Positions 7,952-16,586 of a DNA stretch of 64,000 nucleotides are shown here, in pieces. Origin of the DNA: Clostridiales bacterium oral taxon 876 str. F0540 (GTDB lineage Bacteria > Bacillota > Clostridia > Clostridiales > Clostridiaceae); NCBI GenBank assembly GCA_000466585.1, contig KE993505.1:5324-69323 (forward strand), read 5' to 3'. Position 1 is the first letter of the stretch. Each line of letters starts with the position of its first letter. The translations under genes and the position numbers were made by a program. The notes beneath the pieces are model-generated. The model saw only the letters and a list, made by a program, of their open reading frames with translations, had not been told where the DNA came from and ran no database searches.

Positions 7952-8044
7952 AAGAATTAAGAAGGAAATTAGGAATAATTAAATTTAACTATTCATAGAA
8001 AGTCCCTAGAGACTTCCATTTTTAATGCGTTATTCTTAATTCTT
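7952..8044. repeat. MITE-like palindromic element, copy 1
   Basis: A 93-bp element with perfect 12-bp terminal inverted repeats, AAGAATTAAGAA (7952-7963) and TTCTTAATTCTT (8033-8044). An internal hairpin AAGTCCCTAGAGACTT lies at 8000-8015. It has no coding capacity. It fills the gap between buk and the ATPase gene and shares its inner ATTCATAGAAAGTCCC motif with the elements at 36.5 and 37.9 kb. Confidence 0.7.
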
Positions 8045-8047
8045 AGC

Positions 8048-9118
8048 TTATTTATATATTTTAGCTTCTTCCTCACCTTTTAAAACTCTTATTCCCCCTT
8101 GAGCCAAAGCAAGAAGTTCATCTTCTCCCGGATAAACTACAACGGGAGCAATGAATTCGACTCTTTCCTTTATCAGCTCAACTATATCCTTACCATAAGC
8201 TATTCCGCCAGTCAGTAAAATTGCATCTACTTTTCCGTGAAGAACTGCTGCACATTTTCCTATTTCTTTTGCTACTTGGTAAGCCATAGCTTTTAATATA
8301 AGTTCAGCTTTCTTATCTCCTGACTTCATAGCCTCTGCTACTGCTTTTGCATCATTAGTATTCAAATGAGCAACAAAACCACCCTTACCATTTATCATCT
8401 TTTTTACTTCTTCTTGAGTGTATTTTCCACTATAGCACAACTTAACTAAATCTCCTATAGGAAGGCTTCCTGAACGCTCAGGTGAAAATGGTCCTTCTCC
8501 ATCTAATGCATTATTTACATCAATAACTCTTCCATTTTTATGTGCACCAACAGAGATACCGCCTCCCATATGTGCAACAATTATGCTCAACTCTTCATAT
8601 TTTTTTTCTATATCTTTTGCGTATCTCTTAGCCACAGCCTTTTGATTTAATGCATGAAAAATACTTTTTCTTTGAATTTCAGGTATTCCGGATATTCTTG
8701 CAACATCTTCTAATTCGTCAACGACTACAGGATCCACGATAAATGCTTTTATGTTTAATTTTTTTGCTATTTCATTTGCAATAATTCCGCCCAAGTTTGA
8801 AGCATGCTGTCCTTGAATACCTATTTTAAGATCATTAAGCATTTCCTCGTTAACTGCATAAGTACCACCCTCTATAGGTTTTAGAAGACCACCTCTTCCT
8901 ACAACCGCATCCAGGGTATTTATATCAAAATTCTTTTCCTTTAAAACTTCTAAAATCACATTTTTCCTGAACTCAAATTGTTCATATATAGTTTTATACT
9001 TGCCTATTTCTTCAGAAGAGTGTCTTAAAGTTTCAACAATGATTGGATTTTCATCTTCATAAACTCCTATCTTTGTTGAAGTAGAACCCGGATTAATTAT
9101 TAAAAGCTTATAACTCAT
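8048..9118 (-). CDS. buk: Butyrate kinase (copy 1)
   Basis: Makes ATP from butyryl-phosphate, or branched-chain acyl-phosphates, releasing the acid. At 356 residues it is a full-length ASKHA-fold acetokinase-family enzyme. It starts with the phosphate-1 motif NPGSTSTKIGVYEDE and has VAHMGGGISVGAHKNGRV and LLTGGIAYG. It follows ptb by 29 bases. A second buk lies at the head of the same operon. Paralogues may differ in chain specificity, which sequence alone does not show. Confidence 0.95.
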   Translation of the reverse strand: MSYKLLIINPGSTSTKIGVYEDENPIIVETLRHSSEEIGKYKTIYEQFEFRKNVILEVLKEKNFDINTLDAVVGRGGLLKPIEGGTYAVNEEMLNDLKIGIQGQHASNLGGIIANEIAKKLNIKAFIVDPVVVDELEDVARISGIPEIQRKSIFHALNQKAVAKRYAKDIEKKYEELSIIVAHMGGGISVGAHKNGRVIDVNNALDGEGPFSPERSGSLPIGDLVKLCYSGKYTQEEVKKMINGKGGFVAHLNTNDAKAVAEAMKSGDKKAELILKAMAYQVAKEIGKCAAVLHGKVDAILLTGGIAYGKDIVELIKERVEFIAPVVVYPGEDELLALAQGGIRVLKGEEEAKIYK

Positions 9119-9147
9119 TTTGGTCCCCCCATGATACTATTGATTTT

Positions 9148-10056
9148 CTATTTATTTAAGTCCGCTGCTAAGGCTGCTAAGGCTATTGAATAGAGTTTTG
9201 ACTCTGGACTGTCTGCCCTTGAAGTCAATACAACCGGAGCCGAGGTCCCAACTAGTATGCCCCCATTTTTAGCTTCTGTAGTATATGTTAATGTCTTATA
9301 CATTACATTTCCAGCCTCAATATTTGGAAGCAAAAGTATATCTGCCTTTCCTGCCGCTGGGCTGTTTATTTTCTTATGTCTTGCTGCTTCCTCTGACAAA
9401 GCATTATCTACAGCTAAAGGTCCATCCACAATACATCCCTTAATCTGACCTCTTTCATTCATCTTTGATAAGATTGATGCATCTATTGTTGCAGGCATAT
9501 CCGGATTTACAACTTCTACCGCGCATATCGGTGCAACCTTTGGCATCTCTATACCAACAGCATGAGCAACTGTAACTGCATTATTTAATATATCTATTTT
9601 AGCTTTTAAATCAGGATACATATTAAATGCTGCATCAGTAATAAATATAAGTCTGTCAAAACCCGGTATTTCAAAAACAGCCACATGAGACATTAATCTT
9701 CCTGTTCTTAGACCTATTTCCTTATTCAAAACAGCCTTTAAAATTGTTGAAGTTTCTAAAAGCCCTTTCATAAGCATATCGGCTTTTCCTGAGGACACAA
9801 GCTGTACAGCTTTTAAAGCAGCCTTAGTATTATCTGCCTCGTCAATTATTTCTAAATCGTTTACATTAAAATTAATTTTATGAGCTATTTCAACTATTTT
9901 TTCTCTATCTCCGACTAAAATTGCCTCGATAAATCCCTCAGAAACAGCATCTCTTACAGCTTCTAAAACCGGTTCATCTTGAGCTGCTGCAACAACGATT
10001 CTTTTGCGTTGTTGCTTTTTAACTTTTTCCATTATCTCATCAAAACTTTTTATCAT
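9148..10056 (-). CDS. ptb: Phosphate butyryltransferase
   Basis: Converts (branched) acyl-CoA and phosphate to acyl-phosphate and CoA, the step before butyrate kinase. 302 residues from ATG 10056, chosen for AAAGGAG nine bases upstream over an in-frame start at 10113. The PTA/PTB fold is seen in GKADMLMKGLLETSTILKAV and the C-terminal DILLLPNIEAGNVMYKTL. Arrangement with buk and a 2-oxoacid oxidoreductase resembles the ptb-buk-bkd clusters of Enterococcus and Listeria, with the ferredoxin enzyme replacing the bkd dehydrogenase complex. Confidence 0.95.
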   Translation of the reverse strand: MIKSFDEIMEKVKKQQRKRIVVAAAQDEPVLEAVRDAVSEGFIEAILVGDREKIVEIAHKINFNVNDLEIIDEADNTKAALKAVQLVSSGKADMLMKGLLETSTILKAVLNKEIGLRTGRLMSHVAVFEIPGFDRLIFITDAAFNMYPDLKAKIDILNNAVTVAHAVGIEMPKVAPICAVEVVNPDMPATIDASILSKMNERGQIKGCIVDGPLAVDNALSEEAARHKKINSPAAGKADILLLPNIEAGNVMYKTLTYTTEAKNGGILVGTSAPVVLTSRADSPESKLYSIALAALAADLNK

Positions 10057-10120
10057 TAATGTTCTCCTTTCACTCGCAACTCTGGGCAATCTAAAATGCC
10101 CGTTTAAGTCCATTTAGGAC
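10057..10120 (-). repeat. Intergenic hairpin element with ribosome site before ptb
   Basis: On the minus strand a hairpin TTTAAGTCC / GGACTTAAA is followed by an inverted-repeat segment and GCGAGTGAAAGGAG, the ptb ribosome site. The order (hairpin, inverted repeat, ribosome site) matches the 84-bp repeats at 6852-7019. Confidence 0.5.
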
Positions 10121-11218
10121 TTAAACCTCCTTGATAAAAACTTCATTCTCATATATTTTAGCAGTTTCTTTATTCTTTAAAACTCTTACTGCGCCTTCAT
10201 AAAGAGCCTGCATTTCATCTTCTCCCGGAACGATCTCAACTGGAGCAATAAATTTAATCATTTCGCTTATCCAGCCTGTTAACCTTTTATTGTGGGCAAG
10301 ACCCCCTGTAAGAATAACAGCATCAATTTGGCCTTTTAACACTGTAGAATAGCATCCAATTTCCTTAGCTATCTGATAAGCCATTGCTTTTAGAACTAAT
10401 TCAGCTTCTTTATCTCCGCTTTCAATAGCTTTATCCACAATTCTTCCATCATTAGTGCCTAAATAAGCTGTAAGCCCAGCTCCGCCAATTAGTTTCTTTT
10501 TCAATTCCTTCTGTGAGTATTTTCCACTATAAGCCATCTTTACAACATCGCCGATTGGAAGGCCTCCTGCTCTTTCAGGAGAAAAAGGACCGTCCTCATT
10601 TGCATTATTTACATCTACTATTCTTCCGTTTTTAATTGGTGCAATTGATATTCCCCCGCCTAAGTGTGCTACAACATAAGAGCTTTCCTCGAATTTTTTA
10701 TTAAGTTTTGCTGAAACTTTTCTTGATACAGCTTTAATATTTAAAGCATGTACTAAAGAACGTCTTGGTAGTTCTGGAAGTCCTGATATTCTTGCAATAT
10801 CTTCGAATTCATCTACTGCTACAGGATCAACTATGAATGCAGGAATATTTACTTTTTCTGCAATTTCATAAGCAATTATCCCACCCAGATTAGAAGCATG
10901 TTCTCCTTGATAACCGATCTCTAAATCCTTAAGCATCGCTTCTGTAACCTTATAGGTACCACCTGGCATCGGCCTTAAAAGTCCACCTCGCCCAACTACT
11001 GCGCATAAGTGTTCTAAACTTATCCCCTGTTCCTTCAGCCAATTTAAAATAACGTTAGTTCTCATATCTTTCTGATCGTAAATTTTTTCATACTTTTTAA
11101 TATCTTCCACACTGTGCGAAAGACTGACTACTGATATACACTGTTCTTTACAATAAAGTGCTATCTTTGTTGAAGTGGAACCTGGATTAATAACTAATAT
11201 ATAATCCTTGTCACCCAT
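10121..11218 (-). CDS. buk: Butyrate kinase (copy 2)
   Basis: A second full-length butyrate kinase, 365 residues, with NPGSTSTKIALY, VAHLGGGISIAPIKNGRI and ILTGGLAHNKR. It is the first gene of the buk-ptb-buk-vor operon. GGGGGAGCA precedes the ATG. It is clearly paralogous to the 8048-9118 copy along its whole length, including the shared GLLRP and HASNLGGIIA segments. A split of labour between straight and branched acids is possible but not demonstrated. Confidence 0.94.
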   Translation of the reverse strand: MGDKDYILVINPGSTSTKIALYCKEQCISVVSLSHSVEDIKKYEKIYDQKDMRTNVILNWLKEQGISLEHLCAVVGRGGLLRPMPGGTYKVTEAMLKDLEIGYQGEHASNLGGIIAYEIAEKVNIPAFIVDPVAVDEFEDIARISGLPELPRRSLVHALNIKAVSRKVSAKLNKKFEESSYVVAHLGGGISIAPIKNGRIVDVNNANEDGPFSPERAGGLPIGDVVKMAYSGKYSQKELKKKLIGGAGLTAYLGTNDGRIVDKAIESGDKEAELVLKAMAYQIAKEIGCYSTVLKGQIDAVILTGGLAHNKRLTGWISEMIKFIAPVEIVPGEDEMQALYEGAVRVLKNKETAKIYENEVFIKEV

Positions 11219-11260
11219 ATTGCTCCCCCATCCATAAATAATAATTATTCAGAAAATAAA

Positions 11261-11303
11261 AATTTCATTTATAATTCTATTTTATCAGATTATAAATGAA
11301 ATT
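11261..11303 (-). terminator. Terminator after the COG2509 flavoprotein
   Basis: A perfect 14-pair stem, AATTTCATTTATAA with its complement, and a 15-base loop. On the minus strand it is followed by TTTATTTTC. It lies 16 bases after the stop codon at 11319. Confidence 0.8.
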
Positions 11304-11318
11304 CAACCCTTCAAAAAA

Positions 11319-12920
11319 TTATTCTTTAGGTGCCCAATCCTTCATTATTGTTTCAGCTGCTTTCAATCCATCCACAGCGGCAGATACTATGCCACCCGCA
11401 TACCCGGCACCTTCTCCTGCAGGGAATAGCCCTATTAACGCTGTACTTTGAAAGTTTTCATTTCTTTCTATTCTTACCGGTGCAGAGGTTCTTGTTTCTA
11501 TTCCGGTTAGCACAGCATCTTGTGAAGCATAACCTTTAATTTTTCTGTCAAAATTTATTATTCCTTCCTTTAAAGCTTCCGAAACATAAGAAGGCAGACA
11601 TTGCCTTAAGTCCCTAAACTCATATCCTGGAGTATAGGAAGGTTTAACATTACCAAGGTTTACGCTGACTTTATCCTTAAGAAAATCACCAACAAGCTGC
11701 ACCGGAGCAATATAATTTCCCCCTCCTAAGCTGTAAGCAAGAGCCTCATAATGCCTTTGAAACTCCATTCCCATGAGAGGGTTTTCTCCGCCAAAATCTT
11801 CTGGTCTTACTGTAACTACTAAAGCTGAATTGGCATTTTCCTTATCCCTCTTATAATAACTCATACCATTTGTTACTAGTCTATTGTTTTCGGAAGCTGC
11901 TGCTACAACCTCTCCACCAGGACACATACAAAAACTATAAACAGACCTATTCAACTTATCGCAGCTGTGACTAAGTCTATAATCTGCAGCCTTAAGCCTT
12001 TTATGACCTGCAAACTTGCCGTACTGACTTTCGTCAATCAAACTTTGCATATGTTCTATTCTTACACCTATAGCAAAAGGTTTTTGTATTAATGATATCT
12101 CCTTTTTATAAAGCATTTCGTAAGTATCTCGCGAACTGTGCCCTATAGCAAGAATTAAGTTATCACACGCTATCTCTTGACCATTTACTATTACTGCCTG
12201 CAGAATATTATTTTTAATAATTAAATCTTCTAATCTGCTGTTAAATTTAACCTCACCGCCGAGAGCTATTATTTCTTCTCTTATATTTTTTACCACAATT
12301 TTTAATATATCAGTTCCAACATGAGGCTTTCCTGAGTATAGAATTTCTGCTGGAGCTCCTGCCTTTACGAAAGATTCCAAAACATAGTCACATCTATTAT
12401 CCTTTATTCTTGTGGTTAGTTTTCCATCTGAGAAGGTTCCAGCTCCCCCTTCTCCAAACTGAACATTAGATTCTGTATTTAAATTTCCTGTACTCCAAAA
12501 CCTGTTTATTGCTTCTGTTCTTTCCTCAACCTTTTGACCTCTTTCGATTATTATTGGCTTATATCCTTTTCTAGCCATCAAAAGACCAGCAAACATTCCT
12601 GCCGGTCCCATACCCACGATTATAGGTCTATGTTCCATCTTTTTGCTGCCTAAAGAAATTTTATCAGTATACTGATTTTCTTCAAGTTTTATATCTTTAT
12701 CATTAAGTCTGGTAACAAGTTTTTCCTCATTATCAGTGAAAACTTCTAAGGTGTAGTTGAATTTTATTGCTTCTTTTTTTCTAGCATCGATAGATTCCCT
12801 TAGTATTTTAAAGTTTTTTATATCCTTAGCTGAAATTTTCATTTTTTTTGCTGCTTTATCTTTTAAAACTTCAACATCTTCTTCTATATCTAATATAATG
12901 TTATTTATTCTTATGGACAT
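11319..12920 (-). CDS. FAD-dependent dehydrogenase of the COG2509 family
   Basis: A 533-residue flavoprotein. An N-terminal ~90-residue alpha/beta domain precedes the FAD-binding motif VGMGPAGMFAGLL (GMGPAG at 103-108). A second conserved block VQFGEGGAGTFSDGKL follows. The C-terminal FAD segment is FPAGEGAGYAGGIVSA. Family members are widespread in Firmicutes and lack an assigned substrate. It follows cdaR by six bases and may be co-transcribed with the c-di-AMP genes. The fold is secure and the function unknown. Confidence 0.85.
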   Translation of the reverse strand: MSIRINNIILDIEEDVEVLKDKAAKKMKISAKDIKNFKILRESIDARKKEAIKFNYTLEVFTDNEEKLVTRLNDKDIKLEENQYTDKISLGSKKMEHRPIIVGMGPAGMFAGLLMARKGYKPIIIERGQKVEERTEAINRFWSTGNLNTESNVQFGEGGAGTFSDGKLTTRIKDNRCDYVLESFVKAGAPAEILYSGKPHVGTDILKIVVKNIREEIIALGGEVKFNSRLEDLIIKNNILQAVIVNGQEIACDNLILAIGHSSRDTYEMLYKKEISLIQKPFAIGVRIEHMQSLIDESQYGKFAGHKRLKAADYRLSHSCDKLNRSVYSFCMCPGGEVVAAASENNRLVTNGMSYYKRDKENANSALVVTVRPEDFGGENPLMGMEFQRHYEALAYSLGGGNYIAPVQLVGDFLKDKVSVNLGNVKPSYTPGYEFRDLRQCLPSYVSEALKEGIINFDRKIKGYASQDAVLTGIETRTSAPVRIERNENFQSTALIGLFPAGEGAGYAGGIVSAAVDGLKAAETIMKDWAPKE

Positions 12921-12925
12921 AAAAA

Positions 12926-14191
12926 TTATTGGCCTCCATTCGTTTGTGTGTTAGTTGGTTGTGTCGTTGTTGGCGTCGATGTATTCTGACCAGCCTTCTT
13001 CTTTAAAATTACCTTTACATTTTCCACATTAGCTGATATTTTTGATGTACCATCAGGTATAGCATAATTTACTTTGACTGAATACTCTCCTTCAGCTGAT
13101 AAACTACTTACATCTATATTAGCATTAATATTTTCATTTTTTATAGTGCTTATAATGCTCTCAGGTCCCGATAAAGTTAATGTCAATTTACTATTGTCTA
13201 ACGCTATTGTAAATGCATCATTTAACCCCTTTACCTGAATATCGGAAGAATAACTATTTTGAATTATTTTATCCATTGTTGCTTTTATCTTCACTGTGCC
13301 ATCACTATTTATTAGATTTATACCCTCAGGCACTACCAGTTTGGCAGTAATAGTTTTATTAGGCGATAAAGTACTTAAATCAACAGCTTCGGTTTTCAGT
13401 TCAGTTATATTGTTAACAGCTTCTCCGCCTGCTATGTCTACTTTATCAGGCACAGTCACTATTGTTTTTAAAGAATAATCTTTTCCTAAATTTCCTTTTG
13501 TAACAACGCTAATTCCTACCGTTTTGGTTTTTCTAACCGGAATTGATAACTCTACAGCATCAGGTGTTATATCAACATTTTTAACTTCTCTTCCCGAAGA
13601 ATCCAGAGCCTTTAGAGGTAGCTTTAAATTTAAATCTTTATCAGCATTTTTCAAGTCTAATGAAACACCAACGCTTGCTACTTGATCAACATACTTAGCA
13701 GCACCGCTTACAACAGCATCAGAAGGCGTTAAATTCTGGGTCATCGCATAGTAACCATCTTTCACCTTGCCATCTGTGTTAACTTTTATAGGAAGACTTT
13801 TCTGTTTTAAATCATCAAAGGCAACTCTTATAGATAAGATACTGCTGTTTAAAATAGTTACGTTAGCAGGCTGTCTTTCAATTCTGACAGGTATGTCTCT
13901 TTCGCCTTTTGTAAATACCCACTCACTAAGATCAGCAACCGCCTTAAATTGTTCCTTTCCAAGCTGCACGTCTGTCAATGAGCCTGTTACTTTAAGTGTT
14001 ACAGTATATGGTTCAGAGGGTGGTAAAACCTTAAGCTTTTGTTCCGTCACATTATCAAGACCCTGCAGTGTTACTTGAACCTTAACCTGTTGAGGAACTT
14101 GACTCCCCTCCAAATTGGATGTATAAAGCCATAGGGAAAAAGCTGCGATTACACAGCAAACTTTAATCAGCCACGTATTTTTCTTATCCAC
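12926..14191 (-). CDS. cdaR: YbbR-domain protein, CdaA regulator
   Basis: A 421-residue membrane-anchored protein. Its N-terminal transmembrane helix covers about residues 7-25 (LIKVCCVIAAFSLWLYTS). Three to four tandem YbbR domains face outside. The C-terminal tail is threonine/asparagine-rich (PTTTQPTNTQTNGG). CdaR binds and modulates the diadenylate cyclase CdaA in other Firmicutes. It overlaps the 3' end of cdaA by 25 bases, as expected for a tightly coupled pair. Confidence 0.92.
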   Translation of the reverse strand: MDKKNTWLIKVCCVIAAFSLWLYTSNLEGSQVPQQVKVQVTLQGLDNVTEQKLKVLPPSEPYTVTLKVTGSLTDVQLGKEQFKAVADLSEWVFTKGERDIPVRIERQPANVTILNSSILSIRVAFDDLKQKSLPIKVNTDGKVKDGYYAMTQNLTPSDAVVSGAAKYVDQVASVGVSLDLKNADKDLNLKLPLKALDSSGREVKNVDITPDAVELSIPVRKTKTVGISVVTKGNLGKDYSLKTIVTVPDKVDIAGGEAVNNITELKTEAVDLSTLSPNKTITAKLVVPEGINLINSDGTVKIKATMDKIIQNSYSSDIQVKGLNDAFTIALDNSKLTLTLSGPESIISTIKNENINANIDVSSLSAEGEYSVKVNYAIPDGTSKISANVENVKVILKKKAGQNTSTPTTTQPTNTQTNGGQ

Positions 14192-15012
14192 ATCATCACC
14201 CTCTCCCTAAAGGTCAATTTCTTACTCTGTCTGCTCTTTAAAATCCTAATTAATATATCTCTTAATCTATCTTTTGTATAATTCCTTGTTAAAGTTCCAT
14301 TAACAGCTAATGAAATAACTCCTGTTTCCTCTGATACTATTATTGTAAGAGCATCTGAGTTTTCTGATATACCAATACCTGCTCTATGTCTTGTGCCAAG
14401 CTGTTTGCTTATACTGTCATTGCTTGTAAGAGGAAGAAAGCAGCCGGCTGAAATAATTCTATCATTTCTTATAATTGTTGCTCCATCATGCAAAGGAGTA
14501 TTCACTACAAATATATTTTCTAAAAGTGCAGCTGATACCGCTGCATCAAGCTTTGTCCCAGTAGCTATAATATCCCCAAGTCCAGTCCTATTTTCTATTA
14601 TAATGAGAGCCCCGGTCTTGGATTTAGCTAAGTTTTCAACAGCATCAGTAACTTCAGTTACTACCTTCTCCATTGCCTCAACATCTTCTAAAATATGAAT
14701 TTCATTAAAAGCACTTCTTCCCAAATGCTCAAGAGCCCTTCGTATTTCAGGCTGAAAAATAATAATTATAGAAAGTACACCTATTGTTATGGTTTTGCTT
14801 AGAATCCAATAAAGCATATTCAATTTCAAAAGACTTGCTATAGGTATTAGCACAATTATAAGCAAAATTCCTTTTAATAGCTGCTCTGCTCTTGTTTCTT
14901 TAATCAGCATATAACCCTTATAAAAAATATATGATACCACTATAATATCCAATATTGAAAATACACTTATCGTTTTAATACTATCTATTAAAACCTTAAA
15001 AAATTCCGTCAA
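14167..15012 (-). CDS. cdaA: Diadenylate cyclase (c-di-AMP synthase)
   Basis: Condenses two ATP to cyclic di-AMP at the membrane. 281 residues: three N-terminal transmembrane helices (about residues 18-85), then the DAC domain with catalytic DGA (176-178, LHDGATI) and RHR (208-210, GTRHRAGIG). The start codon is TTG at 15012 behind AGAGGAGGG. It is paired with cdaR downstream. Two kb away a c-di-AMP riboswitch controls a cell-wall hydrolase-like gene, so synthase and sensor lie in the same neighbourhood. Confidence 0.97.
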   Translation of the reverse strand: MTEFFKVLIDSIKTISVFSILDIIVVSYIFYKGYMLIKETRAEQLLKGILLIIVLIPIASLLKLNMLYWILSKTITIGVLSIIIIFQPEIRRALEHLGRSAFNEIHILEDVEAMEKVVTEVTDAVENLAKSKTGALIIIENRTGLGDIIATGTKLDAAVSAALLENIFVVNTPLHDGATIIRNDRIISAGCFLPLTSNDSISKQLGTRHRAGIGISENSDALTIIVSEETGVISLAVNGTLTRNYTKDRLRDILIRILKSRQSKKLTFRERVMMWIRKIRG

Positions 15013-15071
15013 GCTATACCCTCCTCTAACATTTCTTGTAAAAAATCAAATATTTTTATTGTCTACTTACA

Positions 15072-15099
15072 ATTATACACTAATAAACGATTTATTAGT
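15072..15099 (-). promoter_or_regulatory. Promoter -10 and palindromic operator candidate for cdaA
   Basis: A TATAAT -10 (15077-15072, minus) is directly preceded by the inverted repeat ACTAATAAA-cga-TTTATTAGT (15079-15099). This occupies the space between -35 and -10, where a repressor or activator could bind. No good -35 hexamer is visible. Confidence 0.4.
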
Positions 15100-15143
15100 A
15101 TAAATCTAATATAAAATTATTGTAATTTATAATAAAACAAACT

Positions 15144-15173
15144 TTGAAGGAATTTTGGCCTATTAGGTAGAAT
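15144..15173 (+). promoter_or_regulatory. Candidate SigA promoter for the 15.3-kb RNA leader
   Basis: TTGAAG (15144-15149), an 18-base spacer and TAGAAT (15168-15173). A transcript from here would carry a leader of about 300 bases before the gene at 15487. A 24-bp perfect palindrome, TTTTCTTAAATA and its complement (15221-15244), lies inside that leader. Confidence 0.4.
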
Positions 15174-15299
15174 ATTAATAATGTAAGATAATCTGCAAAA
15201 CATCTTAAATTTTAAAACTCTTTTCTTAAATATATTTAAGAAAATAATGTTTGCACAAATTTCAATGTAAACCTGTGAAATTACTGTCCAAAATAGATT

Positions 15300-15480
15300 T
15301 TGACGGATTTCTTATGAGCTAAGGTAAATTTATTAAGCCCATAAGCTTATGAAAGGTACTTGCTCTTTAGATTATCCGATGCTTCAAGTAAAAGGAGTTG
15401 CAAGGTTCAAATTACCTTGTACTGGTAGTTTGCCTACGACAACAAGCGTTTTAACTACCTAGTGGTTCAAATGAAAGGAG
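15300..15480 (+). ncRNA. Structured RNA leader, possible raiA-type RNA
   Basis: About 180 bases upstream of the 15487 gene contain nested pairings: CTTATG (15311-15316) with CATAAG (15340-15345); ACTTG (15358-15362) with CAAGT (15385-15389); a hairpin CAAGGT-TCAAATT-ACCTTG (15401-15419) whose seven-base loop resembles a tRNA T-loop; and GGTAGTT (15424-15430) with AACTACC (15453-15459). A second GGTTCAAAT follows at 15464-15472. The run is GC-richer than its surroundings and has no ORF. Structured clostridial RNAs such as raiA are of this size and can lie upstream of genes. I cannot confirm that identity; a riboswitch or another ncRNA is possible. Confidence 0.45.
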
Positions 15481-15486
15481 AAAAAA

Positions 15487-16506
15487 ATGAAAAATAACAA
15501 AAAGAAAAATAGAACTGTGATTATTATTTTAGAAGTTTTAGCTTTTGTCCTTTTAACAGCTGGAGTTTTTTTTGGTACTTATTATTTATTCATAGGAAAA
15601 TCTTCGAACTCTTATGAAGCAAATATCCAAAAGGTTGTAAAAAGTGTCAACGAACTTAATAGCAGTGTATCTTCCTTTAACAATAAAAGCGGACAAGCAT
15701 TAAAAGATAATCAAGCTATTAGAAAAGATCTTCCTGGAAAAATAGATACTTTAACAAAGCTTAAAGAAGAAGCTCAAGGATTAACAGCTACAGATAAATA
15801 TACTAAAGATAATGAAAACTTTTTACTTGGATTGGATAAAAACATACTTATATATAGACAGATAGATGCTATTCTTAGGAATCCTGAGGGAAAAGATATC
15901 AGCAAGGCAAGTGAAGACTTAAAAAAATATACAAATGACTGCATTAAGTATTATGCCCTAGTGAACATCAAAGATGCTAAAATTACTTTACCTCAAAGTA
16001 CAACATCTTTTGTTGATAATGTTACTACTTATGTCAATGAAATGGTTAAAGTTGTTAGAGATAAAGAAATAAATCAATCTCAAAATTCTGATTTTCAATC
16101 AAGCATCGATTCCATTTTATCAAGATTTACAGCAATAAATATAGATCTAGGTCCTCAGTTAGAAAGAGTCAGAAAGGAAAAAGGAAATATAGATAATATT
16201 ATCGCTCTAGCAAATAAAAATAAAGATGAACTTGATAGTATAAGCCAGGAATTTTCGAATATAGCTGCACCTTCTAGCGGAGTGCAATGCTACAAGCTTT
16301 TAAGTACTGCCATTGAATGTTACAACAATTATCTTGAAAGTTTTATATACTCTGTAAAAAATGAGAAACTGACTAGCGATCAATTAACTAATGATAAAAT
16401 AAGTGAATTATATGCTGTACCAAATTCAAAGTATAGTGATGCAACAAAAGCCTTTAGCGATTTTACAAAGGCATTTAAAGAATTTAAACAGTCAAATATG
16501 AATTAG
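15487..16506 (+). CDS. Membrane-anchored protein of unknown function
   Basis: A 339-residue protein. A basic N-terminus (MKNNKKKNR) is followed by one transmembrane helix (about 10-34, TVIIILEVLAFVLLTAG). A long lysine/asparagine-rich, largely helical extracytoplasmic region follows, including several SVNELNSSVSSFN-type coiled-coil-like stretches. AAAGGAG lies eight bases before the ATG. I do not recognise a family. It stands alone behind the structured RNA leader. Confidence 0.8.
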   Translation: MKNNKKKNRTVIIILEVLAFVLLTAGVFFGTYYLFIGKSSNSYEANIQKVVKSVNELNSSVSSFNNKSGQALKDNQAIRKDLPGKIDTLTKLKEEAQGLTATDKYTKDNENFLLGLDKNILIYRQIDAILRNPEGKDISKASEDLKKYTNDCIKYYALVNIKDAKITLPQSTTSFVDNVTTYVNEMVKVVRDKEINQSQNSDFQSSIDSILSRFTAINIDLGPQLERVRKEKGNIDNIIALANKNKDELDSISQEFSNIAAPSSGVQCYKLLSTAIECYNNYLESFIYSVKNEKLTSDQLTNDKISELYAVPNSKYSDATKAFSDFTKAFKEFKQSNMN

Positions 16507-16586
16507 CTCCATGTATTTACATACTAGAAATAGTATGTAAATTTTTTATTTAAAATGGTATTATTTTTAATAATTGTGGAATAATA

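Noticed and set aside
11219..11318. Sigma-54 promoter before the buk-ptb-vor operon, as bkd genes have in Bacillus
   Set aside because: No TGGCA-N7-TTGC match is present; only the terminator of the flavoprotein gene and a plain AT-rich stretch.
15401..15472. T-loop-like GGTTCAAAT hairpins as a tRNA gene
   Set aside because: No acceptor stem, anticodon arm or CCA end can be folded around them; better explained as part of a structured leader RNA.
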